Under the pieces are notes generated by a model. That model did not search any database, was not told the DNA's origin, and saw only the letters and a program-made list of their open reading frames with translations. Position numbers and translations under genes: made by a program. From Clostridia bacterium (GTDB lineage Bacteria; Bacillota; Clostridia; TANB77; CAG-508): a DNA stretch of 53,594 nucleotides. The first letter of the stretch is position 1, and every line of letters begins with the position of its first letter. The DNA lies in the NCBI GenBank assembly GCA_017528085.1, contig JAFXPH010000003.1, forward strand, positions 1-53,594. Reading direction: 5' to 3'. This document shows positions 34,620-43,302 of this stretch, one piece after another.

Positions 34620-36395
34620 TTATTTTTCATCCCTTATATCAAGCTTAATATGAACATCTCTAAGTTGTTCATGAGTTACTGTTCCAGGTGCTCCCATAAG
34701 TATATCTTGAGCTTTACTACTCATTGGGAAAGCTATTACTTCTCTAATAGTTTCTGCATCTGTTAAAAGCATTAGCATTCTATCAATACCAGGAGCAATT
34801 CCAGCATGTGGAGGTGCTCCATAATGAAATGCTTTAAATAAAGCTCTAAATTTAGTCTTTATATCTTCTTCTGTATAACCTGCTATTTCAAATGCTTTAA
34901 TCATTATCTCCGGATCATGGTTTCTAACAGCTCCTGAAGATAATTCTATACCGTTGCATACAATATCATATTGATAAGCTAAAATATCAAATGGGTCTTT
35001 TTCTTCTAATGCTTTTAAGCCACCTTGTGGCATTGAAAATGGGTTGTGACAAAAATCAATTTTATCATCATCTGTTCTTTCATACATTGGAAAATCAACT
35101 ATCCAGCAGAAAGCAAACTCATCCTTTGGAATCATGTCTAATTTAACTGCAATTTCTTGTCTTATTGCACCAGACATTTTTTCAACTATGCCCTCATGTT
35201 CTGCAATAAAGAAAATACTATCTCCTGGTTTAGCACCAGTTCTTTCCATAAATTCTTTTCTAGAATCATCATCAATAAATTTAGCAATAGGTCCTTGGAA
35301 TGTTCCATCTTCTAATACTTTAAGCCATGCTAAACCTTTTGCTTTACATTCTTTAACAGCAAAATCTGTCATTTCATCATAGAATGTTCTGGACTTACTT
35401 GCTCCATCCGGAAGAATTATAGTTCTTACAATTTTTCCACTAAATACTTTTAAATCTATTTTTTCAAAAATATCTGTTACATCTTGAATAATAAGTGGGT
35501 TTCTTAAATCTGGTTTATCACTGCCATATTTAAGCATTGCCTCTTTATATGGTATTCTTGGAAAAGGATATTTTGTAACTTTTTTATCTGAGAATTTTGT
35601 AAATGTGTCATACATTACTTTTTCCATAACATCAAATACATCTTCTTGAGTTGCAAAACTCATTTCCATATCTAATTGATAAAACTCACCAGGTGATCTA
35701 TCTGCTCTTGAATCCTCATCTCTAAAACATGGTGCTATTTGAAAATATTTATCTATTCCAGATACCATCAAAAGTTGTTTGAATTGTTGTGGTGCTTGAG
35801 GAAGCGCATAAAATTTTCCTGGATATAATCTACTTGGTACTAAATAATCTCTAGCTCCTTCAGGTGAAGAACTAGTAAGTATTGGGGTTTGTACTTCCAA
35901 GAATCCTTGCTCTATCATTTTTAATCTTAAGAACTGTAAAAGTTCTGCTCTTAATTTAAGGTTTTCTGTTAATTTTCTTGACCTTAGATCTAAGAATCTA
36001 TACTCTAGTCTTAGATCTTCTCTAACACTCCCTTGGTTTTCAATTTCAAATGGCAATTGTTTGGTTCTTTTTCCTAAGATTTCAATTGTATCAGCAAAAA
36101 GTTCAACTGTTCCTGTCTCTATACTTCTGTTGATAGTCTCTTCATCTCTTAACCTAACCTTCCCTGAAACTGTAATTGTAGATTCAGTTGGAATCCTAGA
36201 TGCGAAATCAACTTTTTTCTCATCTCCAGATACAACAACTTGTGTCACTCCATATTCATCTCTTAAATCGATGAATAACACTCCTCCTAAATCTCTTATT
36301 GTGTCTACCCATCCTGCAAGTTTAATTTTTTCACCCACGTGTTTCTCACGTAGTTCAGAACAATAGTATGTTCTGTAAATACTCTCCTTCTTCAT
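34620..36395 (-). CDS. aspS: Aspartyl-tRNA synthetase, bacterial type
   Basis: A 591-residue class IIb synthetase. N-terminal OB anticodon-binding domain (about 1-110; AGWVDTIRDLGG), catalytic core with FLEVQTPIL, FRDEDSRADRSPGEF and GIAPGIDRM (motifs 1-3), and a GAD insertion in the middle. At two positions linked in Pseudomonas to tRNA-Asn recognition it has Leu (IRDLGG, discriminating-like) and Glu (RDEE, neither type). So the sequence does not settle whether it is discriminating. Expression is controlled by the T-box upstream. AAGGAG supports the start. Confidence 0.97.
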   Translation of the reverse strand: MKKESIYRTYYCSELREKHVGEKIKLAGWVDTIRDLGGVLFIDLRDEYGVTQVVVSGDEKKVDFASRIPTESTITVSGKVRLRDEETINRSIETGTVELFADTIEILGKRTKQLPFEIENQGSVREDLRLEYRFLDLRSRKLTENLKLRAELLQFLRLKMIEQGFLEVQTPILTSSSPEGARDYLVPSRLYPGKFYALPQAPQQFKQLLMVSGIDKYFQIAPCFRDEDSRADRSPGEFYQLDMEMSFATQEDVFDVMEKVMYDTFTKFSDKKVTKYPFPRIPYKEAMLKYGSDKPDLRNPLIIQDVTDIFEKIDLKVFSGKIVRTIILPDGASKSRTFYDEMTDFAVKECKAKGLAWLKVLEDGTFQGPIAKFIDDDSRKEFMERTGAKPGDSIFFIAEHEGIVEKMSGAIRQEIAVKLDMIPKDEFAFCWIVDFPMYERTDDDKIDFCHNPFSMPQGGLKALEEKDPFDILAYQYDIVCNGIELSSGAVRNHDPEIMIKAFEIAGYTEEDIKTKFRALFKAFHYGAPPHAGIAPGIDRMLMLLTDAETIREVIAFPMSSKAQDILMGAPGTVTHEQLRDVHIKLDIRDEK

Positions 36396-36436
36396 AATTT
36401 GCTCCTTTTTCTTTTATAGGGACGGAAAAAGTGTAA

Positions 36437-36692
36437 ACAAAAAAGCCCTCGTCCTTGTAACTTACGTTACAGGGACGAAAGCTTATTAATTCTTCCGCGG
36501 TGCCACCCTATTTGAAAACTAAGGAATGTTTTCCACTTTTAATATGAAATGTCCGCATATATATTTACAAACATTTATTATTGCTCCAACGTGTTTCAGT
36601 AATAAGACTTTAACTAGAATGCTTGCAGCCGGTGACATTCCTCTCTTTAAGTTGTTTTCATATTACCTTTCGCCTTCACAGCAACTTTATAA
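36437..36692 (-). ncRNA. T-box riboswitch leader of aspS
   Basis: Minus-strand leader with the T-box sequence AGGGTGGCACCGCGG (36509-36495), the AGAGAGGAATGTCACC / GGCTGCAAGCATTC distal Stem I region, and GTTGCT...AGCAAT closing Stem I. Stem I also pairs GTAATA with TATTAC, leaving a specifier-loop strand UGAAACA (36598-36592) before CGTTGGAGC. That strand contains AAC (Asn) and overlapping GAA (Glu), but no GAC (Asp). Uncharged tRNA would stabilise the antiterminator over the terminator at 36450-36477. It explains the 343-bp gap between aspS and the lysozyme gene. Confidence 0.93.
36450..36477 (-). terminator. T-box conditional terminator
   Basis: Stem CGTCCTTGTAAC / GTTACAGGGACG with loop ttac and one mismatch, followed on the minus strand by GGGCTTTTTTGTTT. 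It is alternative to the T-box antiterminator. Confidence 0.9.
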
Positions 36693-36697
36693 GTAAT

Positions 36698-36726
36698 ATT
36701 TTACAGGAAAATCAATACTTTGTCAA
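36698..36726 (-). promoter_or_regulatory. Promoter of the aspS T-box transcript
   Basis: Minus strand TTGACA (36726-36721), 17-nt spacer, TAAAAT (36703-36698), immediately upstream of Stem I. Confidence 0.85.
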
Positions 36727-36738
36727 TAGTTAACATAA

Positions 36739-39700
36739 TTATTGAATGTTTCCAACCATTAAATTAAGGTCAAATGGTGTACTTCCATCTAAATATCCTG
36801 AACTTGAATATTGCCATATTGAATATCTACCACTATATGATGGATATCTAGGAAGGCTATTAAAATCATAGAATATTTGATGATCGCCATTTGAACTATC
36901 ACCAGTATATGAGGCAAGCCAAATAACATAATTATTTAGTCTATCTTTGTTCAATTTATTATTAAGCCATGACGCACTAGCATAAACTCCGCTTAAGTAC
37001 CCTTTCTCCCTTGCATAGTCGCAAAATGCTACACTTGCATCTGTAAGTGGTTCTACTCCGACATTTCTAGTCCATTTATTATCCTCAACATCAATAAATA
37101 TTGGTAAGTCCAAAGATTTATTTCCAAGTGCTTTTACTGTTTCTTCTGCTTCTTTTCTTCCTTCTTCATAGTTTTGAGCATAAGAGAAAGTATACACACC
37201 AACTTTTATATTTCTAGCCTTTGCTTCATTATAATTTCTTTCAAAGCACTCATCTAAAACAAATGCATTTCTTGAAGTACTATACCAACCGACTCTTATA
37301 ATAGCATATGTAACACCTTTATTTACTAAAGCATCCCAGTTTATAGTGCCATTGTGTTTTGAGACATCAACACCATATTGAGTTTGATCTACAACATATA
37401 CTTTTCTTTCTATGCTTTTAATAACTTCTCCTTTTCTATTTTGAAGTTCAAATGTAATTGTATATACTCCAAGTCCAAAATTTCTCATATCAAAATTAAA
37501 ACTAAATGCTGGTTTCTTAGTAATATTTAATGAATCTTGAGTTATTTCTCCACCAACTGTTAATGCATTCGTAATTGAGAATGATGGTGCAGATGCGCCT
37601 CCTGTTGCTGCAATATAATTACCATTTAATTTAATAATTAATTTTTGATTTTTATCATTTGATAAAGCATATCCGTTCATATGAAGAATAGTATCTTCAT
37701 TTCTTCTTTGTATGTACATATTTCCTGGTCTATCTACTTGAAGATATGCTTCATATTGCCTATCAATACCAACTTTATATTCATATTTTGAAATGATATC
37801 ATCATACTTAGATATTAGATCTAATCTAACCACAACATCACTCTTAGCCTCTAAATCAAAAGTAGGAATTGTATATGAAAAGGCACCTGTTGCTTTATCA
37901 TAAGTAACATTGTTATTTAAAGTTTTTCCATCATATCTAATTCTTAATCTTGCGTTTGGATCTGAACAATTTAAAATATTTCCAGTAATTATAATATTCT
38001 CATCTCTTGGAACTTTATAATAATATCCATTATTTGTTTTAACGTTAGATATAGTTCCTTCAAATTTTACAGAAAAGTTTTTAGTATTTGTTCCATTAGT
38101 TATTACATATCCTTTTCTTACAAGCATTATTTGCATTGCTTCGATTTGATATCCATAATTAATCCAACCAGTTTCTTGGTTGTTTTCTGCCCATTTAAGC
38201 CAGCCAACACCTTTAACATGTACTCTATAGAAAATATTATAGTAATTTGCTACTTCACCATTTATTCCAATCTTAATAGCTTCAATTATTTTTCCTTCTT
38301 CACCAGCTACAGCTCCATTAGAAACCGCATGCTCCATCCAACCTTCATCTTTAATGTAAGCATTATAAACAACATTTCCTGTTATATCGCTTTCACCTAA
38401 ATCTAAAGATACTTTAAATTGTTCTATTGGAAGATCTTTTCCAGTTGTTCCTGAAACAGCTCCTGACTTTACTTCTTCTTGCCATCCAAGTGTTGATACA
38501 TTAGAAGCATACTTTGGAATAACATTAACTAAATATGGAGATTGTCCTGTCTCTAGTCCATTGTTTCCTTTTTCTGCAATCATAATTTGAAGTGCTTCAA
38601 TTCTTAAGCCCATATTATTTGTTCCTGATTTTGCATCATTTTTTGCCCATCCAAGCCATCCAGCATTTTGAACATGAACTCTATAATAAACATCATATTT
38701 TTCAGCTACTTTACCTGTAAGCCTAATTTTCATTGCTTCCATTCTCTTAGATTTACCAACAGTACCTGCAGCTTCGCCATTAGTTTTATATTCTTGCCAG
38801 CCTTCACCTTCAACATAAGCTGAATATTCTATACCACCAGGTAAAATATCATCATCTTTTTCAAGATTGATTTTTATTGTTTCTATCCTTAAACTTTTTC
38901 CAGATGTGCCTGCAACTGTACTTCCAAGGACATTGTTCATCCAGCCTATATTTTGTACTTGAACGCTTGTTACAGTTCTTACTTTATGTCTATACATCTT
39001 TGATGAGATTTCTTCATTTTCACTATGAACAATCGGAGTTTTTGTTTCTTGAAGTCTTATCTCTATAGCTTCAATTCTTAAATCATAAGCTAAAGTTCCT
39101 GTCTTTTCACCATTAGATGCCCAATCCATCCAACCTATATTTTGAACATGAACTCTATATTTTACATTATAGTTTGAAGCTAAATCTCCAGTAAGTCTAA
39201 TTTGTATTGCTTCTAATCTTTTTGATTTTCCTACTGTACCTAAAATTTCTCCAGCTTCTTTATAACCTTGCCATCCCATTCCTTCTACATAGCCATTGTA
39301 TTCAATGTTTCCATTTAATCCTAATTCCCTAGCATTAGTATCAAGGACAAGAGTTTCTATTCTTAAACTTCTACCAACAGTTCCAAGTTGTGCAGGATTT
39401 TTAACTTCTCCTGACCATCCAACATTTTGAACTTGAACATTTCCATATAAATTTAATTTTTTCCATAATGGTTTATCTGTTGCTTCTTCAAATGTATCTG
39501 TTTTCTTTACTAACTTTATTTGTATAGACTCAATTCTATAGTCATAACCAACTGATCCTGATTCTTCGCCATTTTTTGCCCAATCAAGCCAACCTATATA
39601 TGCTACATGAGTCCTATAATATACATCATAATCATTTGAAAGTGCACCCTCTAAATGAATTTTAATAATTTCAATTCTTTTTGATTGTCCATGAGTACCA

Positions 39701-40278
39701 GCTTCTAAGAAGTTTTCTTTTTCTTCCTGCCAACCTTCACCTTCAACATAAGCTGAATATTTTACTTTACTTGTAAAGTATTCTGGGCTTAAATTATCAA
39801 GTTTAATTTTAAATGCTTCAATTCTAAGTGATGATCCTGTTGTACCAGACATTTCACCATCTCTTGATTCACCTAAATCACCTCTATTTTGAACGTGAGT
39901 TGAATAAACAATACTTGGCACATATTCCTCTACTGGAGGTTCTGTTGGTACCTGATTAGTAGGATGGTCATCTAAAATAGTAATACCATTTGTAGTATTG
40001 TTAGTTTGATTTACTGGTTCTGAAACAATAGGTGCTTCTATAGTTTCATCTACTACCTCTTCTACTTCTTCTTTTATTTCTTCTGTTTCTACAACTTCAT
40101 TTACATCTTTAGCCTCATTTGTTATTTTTTCAGTGTTACTAGTGTTAGTTGTATCTGCTTCATTAACTATTAAATTATCTACTATTAATCCTGATGTAGC
40201 ATAAGAAATATTTGATATTATAAATATTGCTGTAAGCATCAAGACTAATAAACTAATAAATAGTTTTGATTTCCTCAT
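36739..40278 (-). CDS. Secreted GH25 lysozyme with twelve ChW repeats
   Basis: An 1179-residue secreted wall hydrolase. Signal peptide/TM (about 6-28); a Thr/Glu-rich linker to about 120; twelve ChW repeats (Clostridial hydrophobic with conserved Trp; cores such as VQNxGW, EGxGW) to about residue 730, arranged as four sets of three distinct types. Two beta-rich domains (about 735-960) and a C-terminal GH25 muramidase domain follow (968-1179; Asp971 in YGVDVSKHNG, Asp1063/Glu1065 in FIDVEDN). The first repeat has lost its GW. GH25 enzymes cut the MurNAc-GlcNAc bond; ChW repeats are thought to bind wall or other surface polymers. It starts 12 bp after mltG, in one operon. Confidence 0.92.
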   Translation of the reverse strand: MRKSKLFISLLVLMLTAIFIISNISYATSGLIVDNLIVNEADTTNTSNTEKITNEAKDVNEVVETEEIKEEVEEVVDETIEAPIVSEPVNQTNNTTNGITILDDHPTNQVPTEPPVEEYVPSIVYSTHVQNRGDLGESRDGEMSGTTGSSLRIEAFKIKLDNLSPEYFTSKVKYSAYVEGEGWQEEKENFLEAGTHGQSKRIEIIKIHLEGALSNDYDVYYRTHVAYIGWLDWAKNGEESGSVGYDYRIESIQIKLVKKTDTFEEATDKPLWKKLNLYGNVQVQNVGWSGEVKNPAQLGTVGRSLRIETLVLDTNARELGLNGNIEYNGYVEGMGWQGYKEAGEILGTVGKSKRLEAIQIRLTGDLASNYNVKYRVHVQNIGWMDWASNGEKTGTLAYDLRIEAIEIRLQETKTPIVHSENEEISSKMYRHKVRTVTSVQVQNIGWMNNVLGSTVAGTSGKSLRIETIKINLEKDDDILPGGIEYSAYVEGEGWQEYKTNGEAAGTVGKSKRMEAMKIRLTGKVAEKYDVYYRVHVQNAGWLGWAKNDAKSGTNNMGLRIEALQIMIAEKGNNGLETGQSPYLVNVIPKYASNVSTLGWQEEVKSGAVSGTTGKDLPIEQFKVSLDLGESDITGNVVYNAYIKDEGWMEHAVSNGAVAGEEGKIIEAIKIGINGEVANYYNIFYRVHVKGVGWLKWAENNQETGWINYGYQIEAMQIMLVRKGYVITNGTNTKNFSVKFEGTISNVKTNNGYYYKVPRDENIIITGNILNCSDPNARLRIRYDGKTLNNNVTYDKATGAFSYTIPTFDLEAKSDVVVRLDLISKYDDIISKYEYKVGIDRQYEAYLQVDRPGNMYIQRRNEDTILHMNGYALSNDKNQKLIIKLNGNYIAATGGASAPSFSITNALTVGGEITQDSLNITKKPAFSFNFDMRNFGLGVYTITFELQNRKGEVIKSIERKVYVVDQTQYGVDVSKHNGTINWDALVNKGVTYAIIRVGWYSTSRNAFVLDECFERNYNEAKARNIKVGVYTFSYAQNYEEGRKEAEETVKALGNKSLDLPIFIDVEDNKWTRNVGVEPLTDASVAFCDYAREKGYLSGVYASASWLNNKLNKDRLNNYVIWLASYTGDSSNGDHQIFYDFNSLPRYPSYSGRYSIWQYSSSGYLDGSTPFDLNLMVGNIQ

Positions 40279-40290
40279 TTTTTCTCCCCT

Positions 40291-41394
40291 TTATTCGTAT
40301 GTAAACCATAAGTCGTTATCTTTTAGTTCTTTTATCTTTGCATCATGTTCTGATTGAGTTTTTGAAAAATATACTTTTCCATTTTTATCAGCTACAAAGA
40401 ACATATTGTCAGTTTCTGTATAATATATTGTAGCTTCTATTGCACTCTTACTTGGATTGCAAATCGGACCAATTGGAATCTTTCCAATCATATTAGGTCC
40501 TCTTGTATTATATGGATTATAAGTATTTAATTGTTTATATGTTAAATCACTTTCTCCCATATTAACTTGAAAAGCATAATAAGTAGTAACATCACTTCCT
40601 AAATTGTATCCTGAATTTAGTCTATTAAAGAATACTCCTATTACTTCTTTTCTATCATCTAGTGTATATGCTTCTTTTTCAGCAATAGATGCTAAAGTAA
40701 GCATTTGATGTACAGTAAATTTGCTTTCAATATCTTCTTTATATTTGCTTAAGTATTTATCCATGTAGTTTAAAACATAGCTAAAGATTTCTTTTACTGA
40801 CATATCTTTTTCAAATTTATATGTATCTGGTAAAATATATCCCTCTAATGGGAAATATATTTCTTCATTTTTTATTTCATCTGTTATAAACCAATACTTT
40901 TCAATTAATGAATCTAAATATTCTTCATCTTTAAGTAGGTTAAATACATCTTCTTCAGTATTGTCTGTTTTAGCTGCAATTTGTTTTGCATAATCTTTAA
41001 TTGTTTTTCCTTCAATAAAAGCTATTGTTGCACTCTCATCATAAATCTCACCATTTTCAATATGAGAAAGAATTGTTTTTAGATCTTCCTTAGTATCTAA
41101 TTCATACTTTCCAGCTTGAAGATTTGAAGTTTTATTAAACTTACAATAAATCTTCATAATTGTTGCGCTTTTAATTACTTTATTTTCTTCAAGTATGCTT
41201 GCAATTGAGCTAATTGAGCTTTTTTCTGGAATTTCAACTATGATTTTATTTTCTTCTTTGCTTAATGGTTTAAGTCCTGACTTATACCAAATAAATATTC
41301 CTATACATGCAATTAATGCAACAAGAATAAGAAAACAAAATATTCTTCCTATTGGGTTTTTTCTTCTTTTTGGTGCTCCATGTTTACTTTCCAA
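40291..41394 (-). CDS. mltG: Endolytic murein transglycosylase MltG
   Basis: A 367-residue membrane-anchored enzyme that cleaves nascent glycan strands and sets their length. Basic cytosolic start (PKRRKNPIG), TM at about 15-33, a LysM-like subdomain, and the catalytic YceG domain with ASIAEKEA (catalytic Glu) and GVFFNRLNSGYNLGSDVTTYYA. TTG start: AGGAGG lies eight bases upstream and no ATG is in frame nearby. It is in an operon with a GH18-like protein and a GH25 lysozyme. Confidence 0.95.
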   Translation of the reverse strand: MESKHGAPKRRKNPIGRIFCFLILVALIACIGIFIWYKSGLKPLSKEENKIIVEIPEKSSISSIASILEENKVIKSATIMKIYCKFNKTSNLQAGKYELDTKEDLKTILSHIENGEIYDESATIAFIEGKTIKDYAKQIAAKTDNTEEDVFNLLKDEEYLDSLIEKYWFITDEIKNEEIYFPLEGYILPDTYKFEKDMSVKEIFSYVLNYMDKYLSKYKEDIESKFTVHQMLTLASIAEKEAYTLDDRKEVIGVFFNRLNSGYNLGSDVTTYYAFQVNMGESDLTYKQLNTYNPYNTRGPNMIGKIPIGPICNPSKSAIEATIYYTETDNMFFVADKNGKVYFSKTQSEHDAKIKELKDNDLWFTYE

Positions 41395-41444
41395 AATAAT
41401 ATCCTCCTAATTAATATACTAATAAGATGTAAAAAAATTCATAA

Positions 41445-42644
41445 CTATACAACATAGTCTACTATTTCTTTAACTTTGTCTTTGTCCATATTTGAATTAT
41501 ATTTTACTATTACTTTCATACCAGATTCTTTAAACTTTGGTGTAATTTCAATCAAGAATCTATAGAATGAATTAATGTCATCAATATTTTCAAAATTTAT
41601 AACAACACCTCTATATCCACCATTTACAAGTGATACATATAGTTCATTAATAACTTTATTTCTTTGAGCGTAAGTAATAATTGTTTTTGACACAGTACCA
41701 CCTAAATCAAGCATTGGAATAACATTTAAGTTATTTGCATCTGCCCAAGCTCTATAAGATGCTACTTCTTCATAAGAAGTTTTATCAACTAAAGATGTAT
41801 TTTCAAGTGTATAAAGCTTTGGTGATACAACATTATACTTCTTAACATCTACTTTTAAATCTTCATATGTTTTCTTAACATCAGAATATTTATCTAAATA
41901 ATTTAAATCATCTTTTTCTTCATCGTAGTTATCTCTAACTTTCTTAATTTCAGAAACTTTTTTTGTTTTAATATATCCGATATTCCCTTTATCAGTTCTT
42001 ACTTTTAAGTATTTTGGAGTCTCTTCAATTACAACAATTTCACTACCTTCTTTAATTTTTTCTATTCCTTTTGAGAAAATAGAATCCTTTTCCTTTAATG
42101 TAGTGTTCTTAACTAAAGCTGCTGTTTTCTTTTCCTTGCTTGTTGAATCCATCATTATAGTTTTGTTTTCTTTTGAAAAGGCTAGTTCAATATCATAAAC
42201 AGTCTTAAGTTCATTAATTGGAAGATAGATTTCACCATCTTCATCTTTTAATGAAGATTCAATTTTTATTGTTGAATCATTTAAAACCATATATTCTTCA
42301 TCTACTTTAAGTAAAGCTATATGTTTATTAAATGTAGTTATTAATTCTTTTTCTGCAGAATTGTAATAGATTGTTTTATCAAAAATATTCATTACATCAT
42401 CTTTAGATAAGAAAATCTTATCATTTTCAATTATAGGTTCTTTAGAGTATTCTACTAGCTCGTTATTATAAAGAATCCTTAATTTATCATTTAACTTTTC
42501 AGTTGATCCATTTCTAATTAAAAATATTAATATTATTAATAAAGGAAGAACTATGAAAAGTCTTACTTTCTTCATATTTAGCTTCTTTCCACCATGGCTA
42601 TTTGTGCTTACTTTAGTAGTTTTTTTTCTTCTTTTTTTGTTCAT
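41445..42644 (-). CDS. Membrane-anchored SH3b/truncated GH18-like protein
   Basis: A 399-residue protein. Basic N-terminus (RRKKTTK), TM at about 28-43, a stalk domain similar to copper-amine-oxidase-N-type domains of wall enzymes (about 50-170), an SH3b-like domain (about 175-235), and then only about 135 residues resembling the start of a GH18 barrel as in spore cortex hydrolase YaaH/SleL (NVVSPKLYTLE onward). The catalytic strand reads GVVINFENI (Glu352 kept, preceding Asp replaced by Asn). The chain stops soon after, about half a GH18 barrel, with no room downstream for the rest. It may be a non-catalytic sugar-binding relic. Confidence 0.75.
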   Translation of the reverse strand: MNKKRRKKTTKVSTNSHGGKKLNMKKVRLFIVLPLLIILIFLIRNGSTEKLNDKLRILYNNELVEYSKEPIIENDKIFLSKDDVMNIFDKTIYYNSAEKELITTFNKHIALLKVDEEYMVLNDSTIKIESSLKDEDGEIYLPINELKTVYDIELAFSKENKTIMMDSTSKEKKTAALVKNTTLKEKDSIFSKGIEKIKEGSEIVVIEETPKYLKVRTDKGNIGYIKTKKVSEIKKVRDNYDEEKDDLNYLDKYSDVKKTYEDLKVDVKKYNVVSPKLYTLENTSLVDKTSYEEVASYRAWADANNLNVIPMLDLGGTVSKTIITYAQRNKVINELYVSLVNGGYRGVVINFENIDDINSFYRFLIEITPKFKESGMKVIVKYNSNMDKDKVKEIVDYVV

Positions 42645-42683
42645 AAATTATGCCCTTTTTTGTAATTATTTTAATTCATAATA

Positions 42684-42712
42684 AGAATATCATATAACCT
42701 TTTTAAAGTAAA
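42684..42712 (-). promoter_or_regulatory. Probable promoter of the GH18-like/mltG/lysozyme operon
   Basis: Minus strand TTTACT (42712-42707), 17-nt spacer ending in TGA, TATTCT (42689-42684). Confidence 0.45.
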
Positions 42713-42767
42713 TAAAACGATGGTATAAAAAATGTAAAAAAAACACATAATATTAACATAAATTTAA

Positions 42768-42796
42768 TTGATTTTTAACACTTTTTCATATATAAT
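42768..42796 (+). promoter_or_regulatory. Promoter of the nfeD/SPFH operon
   Basis: TTGATT (42768-42773), 17-nt spacer, TATAAT (42791-42796), 32 bp before the NfeD start codon. Confidence 0.8.
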
Positions 42797-42828
42797 AATG
42801 CTGAAATATATAAAAAGGAGGCATGAGT

Positions 42829-43266
42829 ATGGGTTGGCAAATTTGGCTTATTATTTCTTTATTCTTTTTTATATTAGAAATTGCCACAACTGGATTTATG
42901 GTTTTCTGGTTTGGTATAGGAGGATTAGCTGCTATGGTAACTAGCTTGTTTACTACAAGTTTTACTATACAAGCATTTGTATTTATCGTAGTATCAACAT
43001 TACTTCTATTTGCTACAAAACCACTTGTTAATAAATTCACTAAAAAAGATGAATTTGTTAAGACTAATGCTTATTCAATTGAAGGTAAAATTGGTAAAGT
43101 AACTAAGGATATCGAATCAGTTGAAGGTAAAGGTCAAATCAAAGTTTCTGGTGAAGTATGGTCAGCAAAATCTTATGATGATTCATTTATTCCTGCTGGA
43201 ACAGAAGTTGAAGTTGTTTCACTAAACGGAGTAAAGGCAATTGTAAAACCATTTAAAAATGAGTAA
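42829..43266 (+). CDS. NfeD-family membrane protein
   Basis: A 145-residue protein with two to three N-terminal TM helices (about 4-65) and a C-terminal OB-fold domain (about 80-145, GKIGKVTKDI...VEVVSLNGVKAIVKP). NfeD proteins pair with SPFH proteins and help organise membrane microdomains. Two ATGs are close: the one at 42823 lies one base after GGAGG, so the ATG at 42829 (seven bases away) is the likelier start. The SPFH gene follows 36 bp later. Confidence 0.9.
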   Translation: MGWQIWLIISLFFFILEIATTGFMVFWFGIGGLAAMVTSLFTTSFTIQAFVFIVVSTLLLFATKPLVNKFTKKDEFVKTNAYSIEGKIGKVTKDIESVEGKGQIKVSGEVWSAKSYDDSFIPAGTEVEVVSLNGVKAIVKPFKNE

Positions 43267-43302
43267 AAATTAAATTTTATATATATTTTAGGAGGAAATA
43301 AA

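Noticed and set aside
41395..41444. Frameshift that could restore a full GH18 domain
   Set aside because: Only 50 bp lie between the stop codon and the mltG start, too short for the missing half of the barrel; truncation rather than frameshift.
42786..43040. Minus-strand frame opposite the NfeD gene
   Set aside because: The plus strand has a promoter, ribosome-binding site and NfeD domain. The opposite frame has none.
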